Source: an uncultured Clostridia bacterium (lineage in GTDB: Bacteria; Bacillota; Clostridia; Christensenellales; Borkfalkiaceae). Taken from it: a stretch of DNA of 55,496 bases. The position numbers and the translations under genes were made by a program. Of this stretch, positions 14,781-22,730 are shown in pieces (the first letter of the stretch is position 1; every line of letters begins with the position of its first letter). Where the stretch lies: positions 1 to 55,496 of the forward strand of contig CALWCH010000009.1 of NCBI GenBank assembly GCA_944376335.1, written 5' to 3'. Below the pieces are notes generated by a model. That model was not told the DNA's origin. It saw only the letters and a program-made list of their open reading frames with translations, and did no database searches.

Positions 14781-17700
14781 ACTTTAAGGAAATACAGCTC
14801 GTCGGCTTCAAGTCGTTTGCCGACAGAACTTCCATCAAATTCGACGACGGCGTCACCTGCATCGTCGGGCCCAACGGCTGCGGCAAGAGCAACGTCGCAG
14901 ACGCCGTCCGCTGGGTGCTGGGCGAGCAGTCGGCAAAGTCCCTGCGCGGCTCCAGCATGCAGGACGTCATCTTCAACGGCACCGAAACGCGCCGCGCCCT
15001 CTCCTATTGCGAAGTCACGCTCGTATTCGACAACGCGTCAAGAATGTTCGATATCGACTACGAGGAAGTCGCCATGACGCGCCGACTGTACCGCTCGGGC
15101 GAGAGCGAGTACCTTCTCAACAAACAGCCCTGCCGCCTCAAAGACATCGTCGCCCTTCTGCACGGCGTCGGCATCGGCAAGGAGGGCTATTCCATCATCG
15201 GGCAGGGCAAAGTGGAGCAGATCATGAACGCCAAGCCCGAGGATCGCCGCGCCATCTTCGAAGAGGCGACGGGCGTCATGAAATTCAAATCGCAGAAGGG
15301 GGAGATCGAGCGCAAGCTCGAAAACGCCAAGGACAACCTCACCGTGTTCGTTCAGCGCATGGACGAGGCGGAAAAGCAGCTCCGCCCCCTCGAAAAGCAG
15401 GCGGAAACGGCCAAGAAGTACCGCGCCTATTCCGAACAGCTCAAGTACGAGGAAGTCAACACCTACCTTCTCCGCTGCGACAACTTCGCCTACGAGACGG
15501 GCAAGCACCGCGACCGCATCAAAAAGGCGGAAAAGCGCCTTCAAGAAATTCGCACCGAAACGGACGCGCTCGATGAAGCGGAGGCCCGCGCCCGCGAGGA
15601 GATCGCCCGCGCCGACGAAGAAATAAGGAGCCTCAACGAGCGCCTCCGCGCCTTCGAAGTCAGCCTCGAGCACAAGAGCGGAGAAGCCAAGCTCATCGGC
15701 GAGCGCATCGCCTCCGTCCGCCGCCGCCGCGAGCAGGCGCGGATAGACGAAGAGGCGTCCCAAGGCCGCATCTTAGAGATCGCCCGCCTTCTCGACGCAG
15801 GCAAAAAGAAGACGAAGGAGGGCACGCAGCGCGCCAAGCAGCTCGAGGGCGAAGTCAACGCCCTCTTCAAGCAGGTGCAGGAGGCGGAGGCACGCCTCAC
15901 CGCATACGAAAGAATTTCCGACGAAAAGCGCGCCAGCGAGCTCTCGTCCGTCGAGGGCCTTGCCGACGTGCGTGCAAGCGCGGGCAGCCTCTCCGCCCAA
16001 AAGACGGCGGCAAGCGAACGCATCGAGGAAGTCCGCCTCGCCCTCGAGCGCGCCGAAGCACGAAAGCGGGAGTTTTCCGACCAGCTCGCCGCCTGCCAAA
16101 GGGAGCGGGCACAGGTCGAACAATTCTTTGCAGAGCAGGAAGCGCGCGAGGAAGAGCTCACCGAGAATTTGCACGAACTCGCCCGCTCGGGGCAGAAGCT
16201 CTCGCAGGAGTACATCGACTGCAACACGTCGATTGCAAACTACACCAACAACCTCGAATTTTACCGCAACCTCAAGAACCGGTTCGACGGCTACCGCGAT
16301 TCCGTCCGCAATCTCCAATTAAAGGCACAGAAGGATGAAGAACTCGGCAAGCGTATCAAGGGCGCCATTGCCGACATCGTCTCTACCGAGCAGAAGTACG
16401 AAGTCGCCATCGAGACGGCATTCGGCGGGGCGATGCAGAACCTCGTCACCGCCACCGCGGACGACGCGCGCTACCTCATCGAATACTTAAAACGCACGGG
16501 CGGGGGCGTCGTCACCTTCCTGCCCGTCGCCGCCATCCGTCCTCGCCCCAACAGCGGCGACATCCGCCGTGCCCTCCGCGAAGAGGGAGCCTTGGGCCTT
16601 GCCGACGAGCTCGTCAAGTACAACCCCTACTACGGCAACGTCATCGGGAATCTTCTCGGCAACACCCTCGTGTGCGACACCATCGCAAGCGCCACCGCGA
16701 TCGCCAAGCGCTACCCCCGCGCCTTCCGCATCGTCACCTTGGACGGCGACATCATTGCAACCAGCGGCGCCATGACGGGCGGCTCCAAGCGCAAGGAGAG
16801 CGGCAACCTTCTCGCGGGCGAACGCCGCATCAAGGAGTGTGAGGACGCCATCGCCCGCAAGCGCTTAACGGCCGAAAAGCTCAAAGCGGCGGCCGATGCC
16901 TGCGAACAGGAACGCGCGAAGGCCGAGGCCGAGATGGCAGCCTTCCGCAACGAAGTACAGAAGGAGACGGCAAACCGCGCCGCCCTCACGCAGAAGGAGC
17001 TCGCCCTTTCCGACCTCCTTTCGGATGCCGACCGCGACATCAAGGAATACACCGTTCTTCTTACACAGCTCGAACAGAAGGTGCAGGGGCTCGAGAGCGA
17101 AGCGCTTTCCGCCGCCGAGAGCGAGGACGTCTTAAACCGCATCCGCTCGGAGGCCGCCGCCGAAGCCGCTGCCCGCCAGCAGGAAGCGAGCAAACTTCGG
17201 GAAGAGCGCGACCGCCTCAACGAGAAGATCGCCGCCCTCCGCGTGGAGAGCGCCGCCATCGTCTCCGCCCGCGCCGCCGAGGAAGAGAACGCAAAGCGCC
17301 TCGAAGAGGAAAAGGAGACGCTTCTCTCTCGCATCACCGTCGACCGCGAAGAGGCCGCCCGCACGCAGGAGGAGCTCGCCGCCTTAAAGGAGCAGGCCGA
17401 GAAAGTCGCCCTCTCCGACGAGGACCGCGCCGCCGTCAGCGCCGTCAGAAGCGACATCGACCGCGCCGAAGCGCAAAAGCGAAAGACCGCCCAGGAGCAG
17501 GAGGCCCGCTCTTCCCGCAAGCGCGCCCTTCTCGAAGAGCAGCAGCAGGAGGACGACAAGCGGCATAGAAGCGAACTTGAGATCGGCAAGGCAGAGGCCG
17601 CGCTCGAGAACATGAAACAGCGCATCGACGAGGCTTACGGCCTCTCCTACGAGAGCGCGCAGGACCTCCGCGACGAAAAGTACGACGTCTCGCAGTCCTA

Positions 17701-18376
17701 CAACAATATCAATTCGCTAAAGCGCAAAATTTCCGCGCTCGGCCCCGTCAACATGAACGCCGAGGAAGACTACGAACTGCTCTTCGGCCGCTATTCCGAG
17801 ATGCAGACGCAGAAAGAGGACCTCGAAAAGGGCATCTTTGACCTCACCACCGTCCTGAATGACCTTCGCGACGCCATGCAGAAGCAGTTCGACGACGGCT
17901 TCAACGAAATAAACGCCAACTTCACCGTCATCTTCAAGGAGCTGTTCGGCGGCGGCAAGGCGGAGATGCAGCTCGACTATACCGACTGCGACGACCCCTT
18001 AAACGCCGGCATCGAGATCGTCGCCTGCCCCCCGGGCAAAAAGCTCACAAAAATTTCCCTTCTTTCGGGCGGCGAGCGCGCCTTCACCGCCATCGCCATC
18101 CTCTTCGCCATCTTAAAATCCCGCCCCATGCCCTTCTGCATTTTGGACGAGATCGAGGCGGCGCTCGACGAAGCCAACGTCGACCGCTTTGCAAAGTACC
18201 TGCAGAAGTTCTCCAAGGAGACGCAGTTCATCGTCATCACCCACCGTAAGCCCACCATGAACAGGGCAGATACCCTCTTCGGCGTCACGATGGAGGAAAA
18301 GGGCGTCAGCAAGATCGTCTCCGTCAAGCTCTCCGAAGTGGAAGAGCGTTTGGGCGGCGACACCGTCATCGCATAA
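14777..18376 (+). CDS. smc: Chromosome segregation protein SMC
   Basis: 1199 residues from TTG 14777, which overlaps the rnc stop; GAGGAA lies just upstream and the first residues (NFKEIQLVGFKSFAD) match the family start. Walker A GPNGCGKSN lies near residue 35. Two long coiled coils (about 165-500 and 680-1030) flank the hinge (about 510-670, TAFGGAMQNLVTATADDARYLIEYL). The C-terminal head has LSGGERAFTAIAILFAILKS and FCILDEIEAALDE. With ScpA/B it forms condensin; the Scp genes are outside the window. Confidence 0.97.
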   Translation: MNFKEIQLVGFKSFADRTSIKFDDGVTCIVGPNGCGKSNVADAVRWVLGEQSAKSLRGSSMQDVIFNGTETRRALSYCEVTLVFDNASRMFDIDYEEVAMTRRLYRSGESEYLLNKQPCRLKDIVALLHGVGIGKEGYSIIGQGKVEQIMNAKPEDRRAIFEEATGVMKFKSQKGEIERKLENAKDNLTVFVQRMDEAEKQLRPLEKQAETAKKYRAYSEQLKYEEVNTYLLRCDNFAYETGKHRDRIKKAEKRLQEIRTETDALDEAEARAREEIARADEEIRSLNERLRAFEVSLEHKSGEAKLIGERIASVRRRREQARIDEEASQGRILEIARLLDAGKKKTKEGTQRAKQLEGEVNALFKQVQEAEARLTAYERISDEKRASELSSVEGLADVRASAGSLSAQKTAASERIEEVRLALERAEARKREFSDQLAACQRERAQVEQFFAEQEAREEELTENLHELARSGQKLSQEYIDCNTSIANYTNNLEFYRNLKNRFDGYRDSVRNLQLKAQKDEELGKRIKGAIADIVSTEQKYEVAIETAFGGAMQNLVTATADDARYLIEYLKRTGGGVVTFLPVAAIRPRPNSGDIRRALREEGALGLADELVKYNPYYGNVIGNLLGNTLVCDTIASATAIAKRYPRAFRIVTLDGDIIATSGAMTGGSKRKESGNLLAGERRIKECEDAIARKRLTAEKLKAAADACEQERAKAEAEMAAFRNEVQKETANRAALTQKELALSDLLSDADRDIKEYTVLLTQLEQKVQGLESEALSAAESEDVLNRIRSEAAAEAAARQQEASKLREERDRLNEKIAALRVESAAIVSARAAEEENAKRLEEEKETLLSRITVDREEAARTQEELAALKEQAEKVALSDEDRAAVSAVRSDIDRAEAQKRKTAQEQEARSSRKRALLEEQQQEDDKRHRSELEIGKAEAALENMKQRIDEAYGLSYESAQDLRDEKYDVSQSYNNINSLKRKISALGPVNMNAEEDYELLFGRYSEMQTQKEDLEKGIFDLTTVLNDLRDAMQKQFDDGFNEINANFTVIFKELFGGGKAEMQLDYTDCDDPLNAGIEIVACPPGKKLTKISLLSGGERAFTAIAILFAILKSRPMPFCILDEIEAALDEANVDRFAKYLQKFSKETQFIVITHRKPTMNRADTLFGVTMEEKGVSKIVSVKLSEVEERLGGDTVIA

Positions 18377-18388
18377 AAAGGAGCCAAA

Positions 18389-19285
18389 ATGAGTCTATTC
18401 GGAAAAATCAAGGACGCACTCAAAAAGACCAAGGAGAGCGTCTCGCACAAGATGCGCCTTCTCTTTGCCAAGAACAAGCTGGGCGACGAATTTTACGACG
18501 AGCTCGAGGAGATCCTCATCTCCGCCGACGTCTCCGTCCGCACCGCCGAAGAGATCATCGACGAAGTCAAGGAAGAGGCCATCGGCAATAAGCTCAAGGA
18601 CGAGCAGTTCGTCACCGACCTTTTAAAGGACATCCTCGAGGAAAAGTTAGAGGAAGCCCCCGTGCCCGAACTCAAGTACCCCGTCGTCATCATGTTCGTC
18701 GGCGTCAACGGCGTCGGCAAGACGACGACGATCGGCAAAGTCGCCAATTACTTCGTCAAAGAGAAGAAGTCCGTCACCGTCGCGGCGGCGGATACCTTCC
18801 GCGCGGCGGCGGGCGAGCAGCTCTCCGTCTGGGCGGAGCGCGCAAACGTTCGCATCGTCAAGCACGAAGAGGGGAGCGACCCCTCGGCGGTCATCTTCGA
18901 TGCCGTCTCATCGGCAAAGGCGCGCAAGACGGACGTCGTCCTCGTCGACACCGCAGGCCGCCTCCACGTCAAGGAGAACCTCATGAAGGAGCTGCAGAAG
19001 ATGGATAGAGTCGTCTCCCGCGAGTGGCCCGAAGCGCAGTTTTTAAAGTTTTTGGTGCTGGACGCGACGACGGGGCAGAACGCCGTCTCCCAGGCGCGCG
19101 TCTTCGACGAGGCGGTGGAGCTCGACGGCATCGTCCTCACCAAGTTAGACGGCACCGCCAAGGGCGGCTTCGTGTTCTCTCTTTGCAGCGAGCTCCAGAT
19201 CCCCGTCGTCTTCACGGGCGTCGGCGAAAAGCTCGACGACCTCGTCCCCTTCGACGCGGAGCAGTTTGTGGAGGGATTTGTGTAA
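18389..19285 (+). CDS. ftsY: Signal recognition particle receptor FtsY
   Basis: 298 residues, the short form: an N-domain four-helix bundle and a G domain without the acidic A domain of E. coli. GTPase motifs are GVNGVGKTTTIGK (about 105), DTFRAAAGEQL, DTAGRLH, TKLDGTAKGG and the closing GVGEKLDDLVPFD. It docks SRP-ribosome complexes at the membrane. It follows smc by 12 bases. Its SRP partner ffh is only 1.8 kb downstream but on a separate promoter because of the repeat island. Confidence 0.96.
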   Translation: MSLFGKIKDALKKTKESVSHKMRLLFAKNKLGDEFYDELEEILISADVSVRTAEEIIDEVKEEAIGNKLKDEQFVTDLLKDILEEKLEEAPVPELKYPVVIMFVGVNGVGKTTTIGKVANYFVKEKKSVTVAAADTFRAAAGEQLSVWAERANVRIVKHEEGSDPSAVIFDAVSSAKARKTDVVLVDTAGRLHVKENLMKELQKMDRVVSREWPEAQFLKFLVLDATTGQNAVSQARVFDEAVELDGIVLTKLDGTAKGGFVFSLCSELQIPVVFTGVGEKLDDLVPFDAEQFVEGFV

Positions 19286-19290
19286 TAGTT

Positions 19291-19420
19291 CACGAATTTC
19301 TTTTGCTGCGCAAAATAAGTTCCGTGAGGGGTGAGCTTTATGCATCCAAATAACAATTCGCCCGCGAACTTTTCTGTCATTCTAAGAACAATAAGCCCGA
19401 AGTATCGGGCAAATTGGGGC
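19291..19420 (+). repeat. Dispersed structured repeat, copy b
   Basis: It shares the plan of copy a: hairpin TTCACGAATTTCTTTTG-CTG-CGCAAAATAAGTTCCGTGA, then GGGGTGAGC, then AACAATAAGCCCGAAGTATCGGGC and CAAATTGGG. The first stem sequence differs from copy a but still pairs. Confidence 0.7.
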
Positions 19421-19462
19421 GCGCAGCGCAGGGCAACCCTGCTCGCGCAATTAAAGTTAAAA

Positions 19463-19501
19463 CGTCCGTTTGATAGACGGACGTTCTTGTTTTAATTTTT
19501 C
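19463..19501. terminator. Terminator-like hairpin in the repeat island
   Basis: AACGTCCGT/ACGGACGTT with a 7-base loop, outer TTAAAAC/GTTTTAA pairing and a T-rich tail. It probably ends the smc-ftsY transcript. Confidence 0.6.
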
Positions 19502-19507
19502 AGCTCG

Positions 19508-19590
19508 TCAACCGAGTGGCGCTTCCTGAAATAATGCCGCGAGCAAAACCACGCTTTTGCGGAGCGGCACCCAATTTGCCTTATGCTTAA
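19508..19590 (-). repeat. Dispersed structured repeat, partial copy d (inverted)
   Basis: The reverse complement contains GCCTTAAGCATAAGGC in place of GCCCGAAGTATCGGGC, followed by CAAATTGGGT and AAGCGTGGTTTTGCTCG as in copy a. Both stem halves have changed together, so pairing is kept. Confidence 0.65.
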
Positions 19591-19650
19591 GGCTTCTGCA
19601 GAAAGGTAAGATGGCGCGCATTCTAATTGTTGCTATCCGCGCGCCATCAG

Positions 19651-19720
19651 GTCGAGCAAGGGCGTTCTTAAAACAGCACGGTGTGCTGTTTTCCCCTTGC
19701 GAGATGAGCGAGCGCATTTT
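19651..19720 (+). repeat. Left arm of a 70-bp inverted repeat flanking module copy 2
   Basis: It matches the reverse complement of 20295-20365 (GAGCAAGGGCGTTCTTAAAA, CCCCTTGCGAGATGAGCGAG). Inside it is the hairpin AAAACAGCAC-GGT-GTGCTGTTTT. Confidence 0.65.
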
Positions 19721-19859
19721 CCCGCGCGAGCGGTGCCCGAAAACGGCGTTTCCCTTGCGCCGTTTGAGACGAGCAACGGCCAAGCGCAGCGCGCCCGTGG
19801 GTTTTCCTCCAATCACGACTTTTTTCCGCGTCAGTTCGCGGAAAAAAGTGTGAACATGG

Positions 19860-19888
19860 TTGACAAATCAAGCATTTGGTGATAAACT
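19860..19888 (+). promoter_or_regulatory. Promoter of the antisense-like RNA, module copy 2
   Basis: TTGACA at 19860-19865, 17 bases, TAAACT at 19883-19888. It is preceded by a perfect 12-bp hairpin (CTTTTTTCCGCG/CGCGGAAAAAAG, 19819-19848). Confidence 0.75.
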
Positions 19889-19894
19889 AAAAGG

Positions 19895-19987
19895 GCAACA
19901 GAGGGATACCGCAAAGCGGTCAGCCTTAGTTTAAGTTAAAAAATAACCGCCACGTCAAGCTACCAACTTTAGGGCGGTTATTTTTTT
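19895..19987 (+). ncRNA. Predicted small RNA converging on the 34-residue ORF, copy 2
   Basis: Its 5' hairpin is GAGG-ACCG-CAAAG-CGGT-CCTT (19901-19927). Compared with copy 1 the loop has changed completely but the stem is kept. It terminates at the perfect 11-bp stem AAATAACCGCC/GGCGGTTATTT (19941-19951 with 19973-19983) plus a T-run. An A-run on the other side makes the same stem a terminator for the minus-strand transcript. The terminator loops of the two RNAs are complementary by construction. Confidence 0.6.
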
Positions 19988-20082
19988 ATGCGAATGATGA
20001 TCATTGTCTTGGTGACTGTGACCGAAGAGAGAAGGCCTTTCTTCTTCAAAATGCGAAGAAGAAGGATCAGCTCCTTTTTCAT
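19978..20082 (-). CDS. 34-residue Lys/Ile-rich peptide, toxin-like, copy 2
   Basis: This copy is complete. The promoter TTGACG-17-TATAAT lies at 20196-20168 on the minus strand, the 5' leader is about 80 nt with hairpins, AAGGAGGTGAT precedes ATG 20082, and the stop TAA (19978-19980) is buried in the terminator stem. The peptide (MKKELILLLRILKKKG ... TMIIIRIKK) has 9 Lys and 2 Arg out of 34 residues and alternates basic and aliphatic residues. Size, basic tail, strong ribosome site and a converging RNA all resemble type I toxin loci such as Fst/par, but the sequence is not one I recognise, and toxicity is inference. Confidence 0.6.
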   Translation of the reverse strand: MKKELILLLRILKKKGLLSSVTVTKTMIIIRIKK

Positions 20083-20167
20083 TAGCATCACCTCCTTGTC
20101 GGGAAATTTTCATTCCCCCCTTATCAAGGAGGCTAACCGCCTGCGACACCTCTGTTGCTTGATACGC

Positions 20168-20196
20168 ATTATATCATGATTTGAGCAATGCGTCAA
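20168..20196 (-). promoter_or_regulatory. Promoter of the 34-residue peptide mRNA, copy 2
   Basis: On the minus strand TTGACG (20196-20191), 17 bases, TATAAT (20173-20168). It is one of the best promoters in the window; copy 1 lacks the equivalent. Confidence 0.8.
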
Positions 20197-20294
20197 ATCA
20201 TTTCGCAAAAAAATGTGTAAACTTTGTCGCGGAAAGATTTGGTCTCAAACGGCGTAAGGAGAACGCCGTTTTCGGTCACCGCTCGCGCTTTGCG

Positions 20295-20365
20295 AATGCG
20301 CTCGCTCATCTCGCAAGGGGAAAACAGCACACCGTGCTGTTTTAAGAACACCCTTGCTCGTCCTT
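20295..20365 (-). repeat. Right arm of the inverted repeat flanking module copy 2
   Basis: Reverse complement of 19651-19720, with the AACAGCAC/GTGCTGTT hairpin retained. Confidence 0.65.
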
Positions 20366-20408
20366 TGCAAAAAGATTTTCGCGAATTTCTTTCCGCGTCA
20401 GTTCGCGG

Positions 20409-20430
20409 AAAAAAGAGTGCACTCTTTTTT
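20409..20430. repeat. 22-base perfect palindrome
   Basis: AAAAAAGAGTG/CACTCTTTTTT without a loop; read on either strand it resembles a short terminator or a binding site. It sits just after a second occurrence of TTCCGCGTCAGTTCGCGGAA. Confidence 0.5.
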
Positions 20431-20486
20431 GGGGTGGGCGGGCGGGAATTATAAATTATGCTTCGAGGAGGGTTCCCCTCCGCTGA

Positions 20487-20625
20487 AGGACCCAATTTGC
20501 CCGATATTTCGGGCTTAGTGTTTTTGAGAACAAAAACGTGCGTGGGCGATAAGGCTGTGATATGAATTGACCCCACCCCTCGCGGAAAGATTTTTTCGGA
20601 ACGAAAAAAGATTTTCGCGAAACCC
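20487..20625 (-). repeat. Dispersed structured repeat, copy c (inverted)
   Basis: The reverse complement reads TTTCGCGAAAATC...CTTTCCGCGAGGGGTG, a variable middle with CGCCCACGCAC, then TTCTCAAAAACACTAAGC, CCGAAATATCGGGC and CAAATTGGGTCC, parallel to copy a. Confidence 0.7.
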
Positions 20626-20644
20626 TTCTGTCAAGTAAAAACAC

Positions 20645-20673
20645 TTGACAGCTGCATTTCCATCTGCTATAAT
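20645..20673 (+). promoter_or_regulatory. Consensus promoter of ylxM-ffh-rpsP-khpA
   Basis: TTGACA at 20645-20650, 17 bases, TATAAT at 20668-20673. Confidence 0.85.
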
Positions 20674-20696
20674 TGCAAAGTCAGGAGGGGCGCAAT

Positions 20697-21032
20697 ATGG
20701 ATCTCACCATTTCCCGTCTCATCGACGTCTACGGCTCCCTTCTCACCGAACACAAGCGGGAAGTCGCCAAACTTTACTACCACTTCGACCTCTCCCTCCA
20801 AGAGATCGCCGAGGAGAAGGGCTGTTCGCGTCAGAGCATCTCCGATACGCTCTCTTCGGTGCGCGAAAAGCTTCTTTACTTCGAATCGTCGCTGCATCTT
20901 CTCGAACTTCTCAACGAGCGCGCAAGGGAGCGCGAGGCGCTTCTGGAATTCTCCAAGGCACTCCCCGGGGAGCAGCGCGCCGCTCTTCTACACATCCTCG
21001 GCGAGCCGTCCGAGGCTCAAGCCGGACAATAA
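20697..21032 (+). CDS. ylxM: YlxM-like SRP-associated helix-turn-helix protein
   Basis: 111 residues from ATG 20697 with AGGAGGGG upstream. It begins ISRLIDVYGSLLTEHKREVAKLYY, followed by a sigma-70 region 4-like helix-turn-helix (LSLQEIAEEKGCSRQSISDTLSSVREKLLYFE), the UPF0122/YlxM pattern. YlxM sits upstream of ffh in most Firmicutes and stimulates the SRP GTPase cycle in streptococci. The C-terminus is helical and charged. The ffh start is 10 bases downstream. Confidence 0.92.
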   Translation: MDLTISRLIDVYGSLLTEHKREVAKLYYHFDLSLQEIAEEKGCSRQSISDTLSSVREKLLYFESSLHLLELLNERAREREALLEFSKALPGEQRAALLHILGEPSEAQAGQ

Positions 21033-21042
21033 GGAGGCAAAG

Positions 21043-22362
21043 ATGGCACTCTTCGGCACGCTCTCCGAGCGGCTCAATCACATCTTTTCCAAACTCACCA
21101 AGCGCGGGAAGCTCACCGAGCTCGAGATCCGCTCCGCGATGCGCGAAGTGCGCGTCGCCCTCTTAGAGGCAGACGTCAACCTCTCGGTCGCCAAGCAGTT
21201 CATTGCAAGCGTCTCGGAAAAAGCGGTGGGGCAGGAGGTCCTTTCCTCCCTCAACCCCGCCCAGCAGGTCATCAAGATCGTCAACGAGGAGCTCATCGCC
21301 CTGATGGGCCCCGCCAACGCAAAGCTCGAAGTCGCCCCCAAGCCCCCGACCGTCATCATGATGTGCGGACTTCAGGGCGCGGGCAAGACGACGCTGTGCG
21401 GCAAACTCGCCCTTCAGCTCAAAAAACAGGGCAAGCGCCCCCTTCTCGTCGCGTGCGACATCTACCGCCCCGCCGCCATCAAACAGCTGCAGGTAGTGGG
21501 GGAGAAGGCAGACACCGAAGTCTTCGAAAAGGGCACGCAGGCGCCCCCCAAGACCGCAAAACAGGCCGTCGAATACGCCCTCAAGATGGGGTACGACACC
21601 GTCGTTTTGGACACGGCGGGCCGATTGCACCTCGACGACGCCCTCATGAAGGAGCTCGAGGAGATCGAGCGTACCGTCACCGTCACCGAAGTTCTTCTCA
21701 CCGTCGACGCCATGACGGGTCAGGACGCCGTCAACGTCGCAAAGACCTTCAACGAGCGCGTCGGCATCACGGGCGTCATCTTGACGAAGCTGGACGGCGA
21801 CACCCGCGGCGGCGCGTGCCTCTCCATCAAGGCGGTCACGGGCAAGCCCATCAAGTTCATCGGCGTGGGCGAAAAGCTCACCGACCTCGAACCCTTCTAT
21901 CCCGACCGCATGGCGTCCCGCATCCTCGGCATGGGCGACGTTCTCTCGCTCATCGAGAAGGCGCAGGAGGCCGTCACCGAACAGCAGATGAAGGACATGG
22001 AGCGCAAGATGCGCGAAAGTTCCTTCACCCTCACCGACTATTTGGCGCAGTTCGAGACGCTCAAGAAGATGGGCGGCGCGGGCGCGCTCATGAACATGCT
22101 CCCGGGCGCGGGCAAGCTCAAGCTCAGCGAAGCGGACGTCGACGAGAAGCGCCTCGAGCGCACCAAGGCCATCATCCTTTCCATGACGCCCAAGGAGCGC
22201 GACAACCCGCAGATCATCAACTCGCCGAGAAAGCGTAGGATCGCCCTCGGCTCGGGCACGAGCGTGCAGGAAGTCAACCAGCTTCTCAAGCAGTTCGACC
22301 AGGCAAAACAGCTCATGAAGCAGCTAAAGGGCGGCAAAGGCAAACTTCGCTTTCCCTTTTAA
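21043..22362 (+). CDS. ffh: Signal recognition particle protein Ffh (SRP54)
   Basis: 439 residues. The N domain comprises about residues 1-95. The G domain has GLQGAGKTT (about 108), DIYRPAAIKQL, DTAGRLHLDD, TKLDGDTRGGACLS and GVGEKLTDLEPFYP. The methionine-rich M domain follows from about 320 (MKDMERKMR, LNMLPGAGK-type loop, NSPRKRRIALGSGTSVQEVNQLLKQF) and binds SRP RNA and signal peptides. It is in an operon with ylxM and rpsP. Confidence 0.97.
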   Translation: MALFGTLSERLNHIFSKLTKRGKLTELEIRSAMREVRVALLEADVNLSVAKQFIASVSEKAVGQEVLSSLNPAQQVIKIVNEELIALMGPANAKLEVAPKPPTVIMMCGLQGAGKTTLCGKLALQLKKQGKRPLLVACDIYRPAAIKQLQVVGEKADTEVFEKGTQAPPKTAKQAVEYALKMGYDTVVLDTAGRLHLDDALMKELEEIERTVTVTEVLLTVDAMTGQDAVNVAKTFNERVGITGVILTKLDGDTRGGACLSIKAVTGKPIKFIGVGEKLTDLEPFYPDRMASRILGMGDVLSLIEKAQEAVTEQQMKDMERKMRESSFTLTDYLAQFETLKKMGGAGALMNMLPGAGKLKLSEADVDEKRLERTKAIILSMTPKERDNPQIINSPRKRRIALGSGTSVQEVNQLLKQFDQAKQLMKQLKGGKGKLRFPF

Positions 22363-22400
22363 ACTGTTAAAATCACGAAAAATTTCGGAGGTCAAATACC

Positions 22401-22691
22401 ATGGTCAAAATGAGATTGGTCAGAATGGGCGACAAGAAGTCTCCCGTCTACCGTATCGTCGTCGTGGACGCGCGCAAGGCTGCCACGGGTGAGTATCTGG
22501 ATAAGGTCGGCTTCTACGATCCCAGATCCAACCCCGTCACGCTCACCGTCGATGTCGAGAAGGCGAAGGATTGGCTCTCGAAGGGCGTTCAGCCCACCGA
22601 GACGGTCAAGTCCCTGCTCGTCGCATCGGGCGCAATGGAAAAGAGCACCAAGCTCTCCCCGTCCAAGACTAAGACGAAGAAAAAGAAGTAA
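22401..22691 (+). CDS. rpsP: 30S ribosomal protein S16
   Basis: 96 residues. VKMRLVRMGDKKSPVYRIVVVDARKAATG is the canonical S16 N-terminus; the tail is Lys-rich. It lies between ffh and khpA, the usual Firmicutes order. GGAGGTC is its ribosome site. Confidence 0.97.
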   Translation: MVKMRLVRMGDKKSPVYRIVVVDARKAATGEYLDKVGFYDPRSNPVTLTVDVEKAKDWLSKGVQPTETVKSLLVASGAMEKSTKLSPSKTKTKKKK

Positions 22692-22730
22692 TCGGCTAAA
22701 AGAAGCGGCCTCACGGCCAAAGGAGGCACT

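Larger units (their letters stand above)
19286..20644. other. 1.36 kb non-coding repeat island between ftsY and ylxM
   Basis: No housekeeping ORF is present. From left to right it contains: repeat copy b; a hairpin terminator; the inverted partial repeat copy d; the left arm of a 70-bp inverted repeat (19651-19720); a 12-bp hairpin; module copy 2; the right arm (20295-20365); a 22-base palindrome (20409-20430); and repeat copy c. The frames that can be drawn here are translations of repeats and are rejected as genes. Confidence 0.8.

Noticed and set aside
19860-20196. The module as a plain MITE without coding function
   Set aside because: Not excluded, but the strong ribosome site, one synonymous difference in the ORF, two promoters and a shared terminator fit a gene pair better, and I see no target-site duplication.
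20193-20576. Open frames of 60-130 codons in the repeat island (also 19508-19853 and 3233-3491)
   Set aside because: They translate the dispersed repeats on either strand, lack ribosome sites, and their similarity to each other is explained by DNA repetition.
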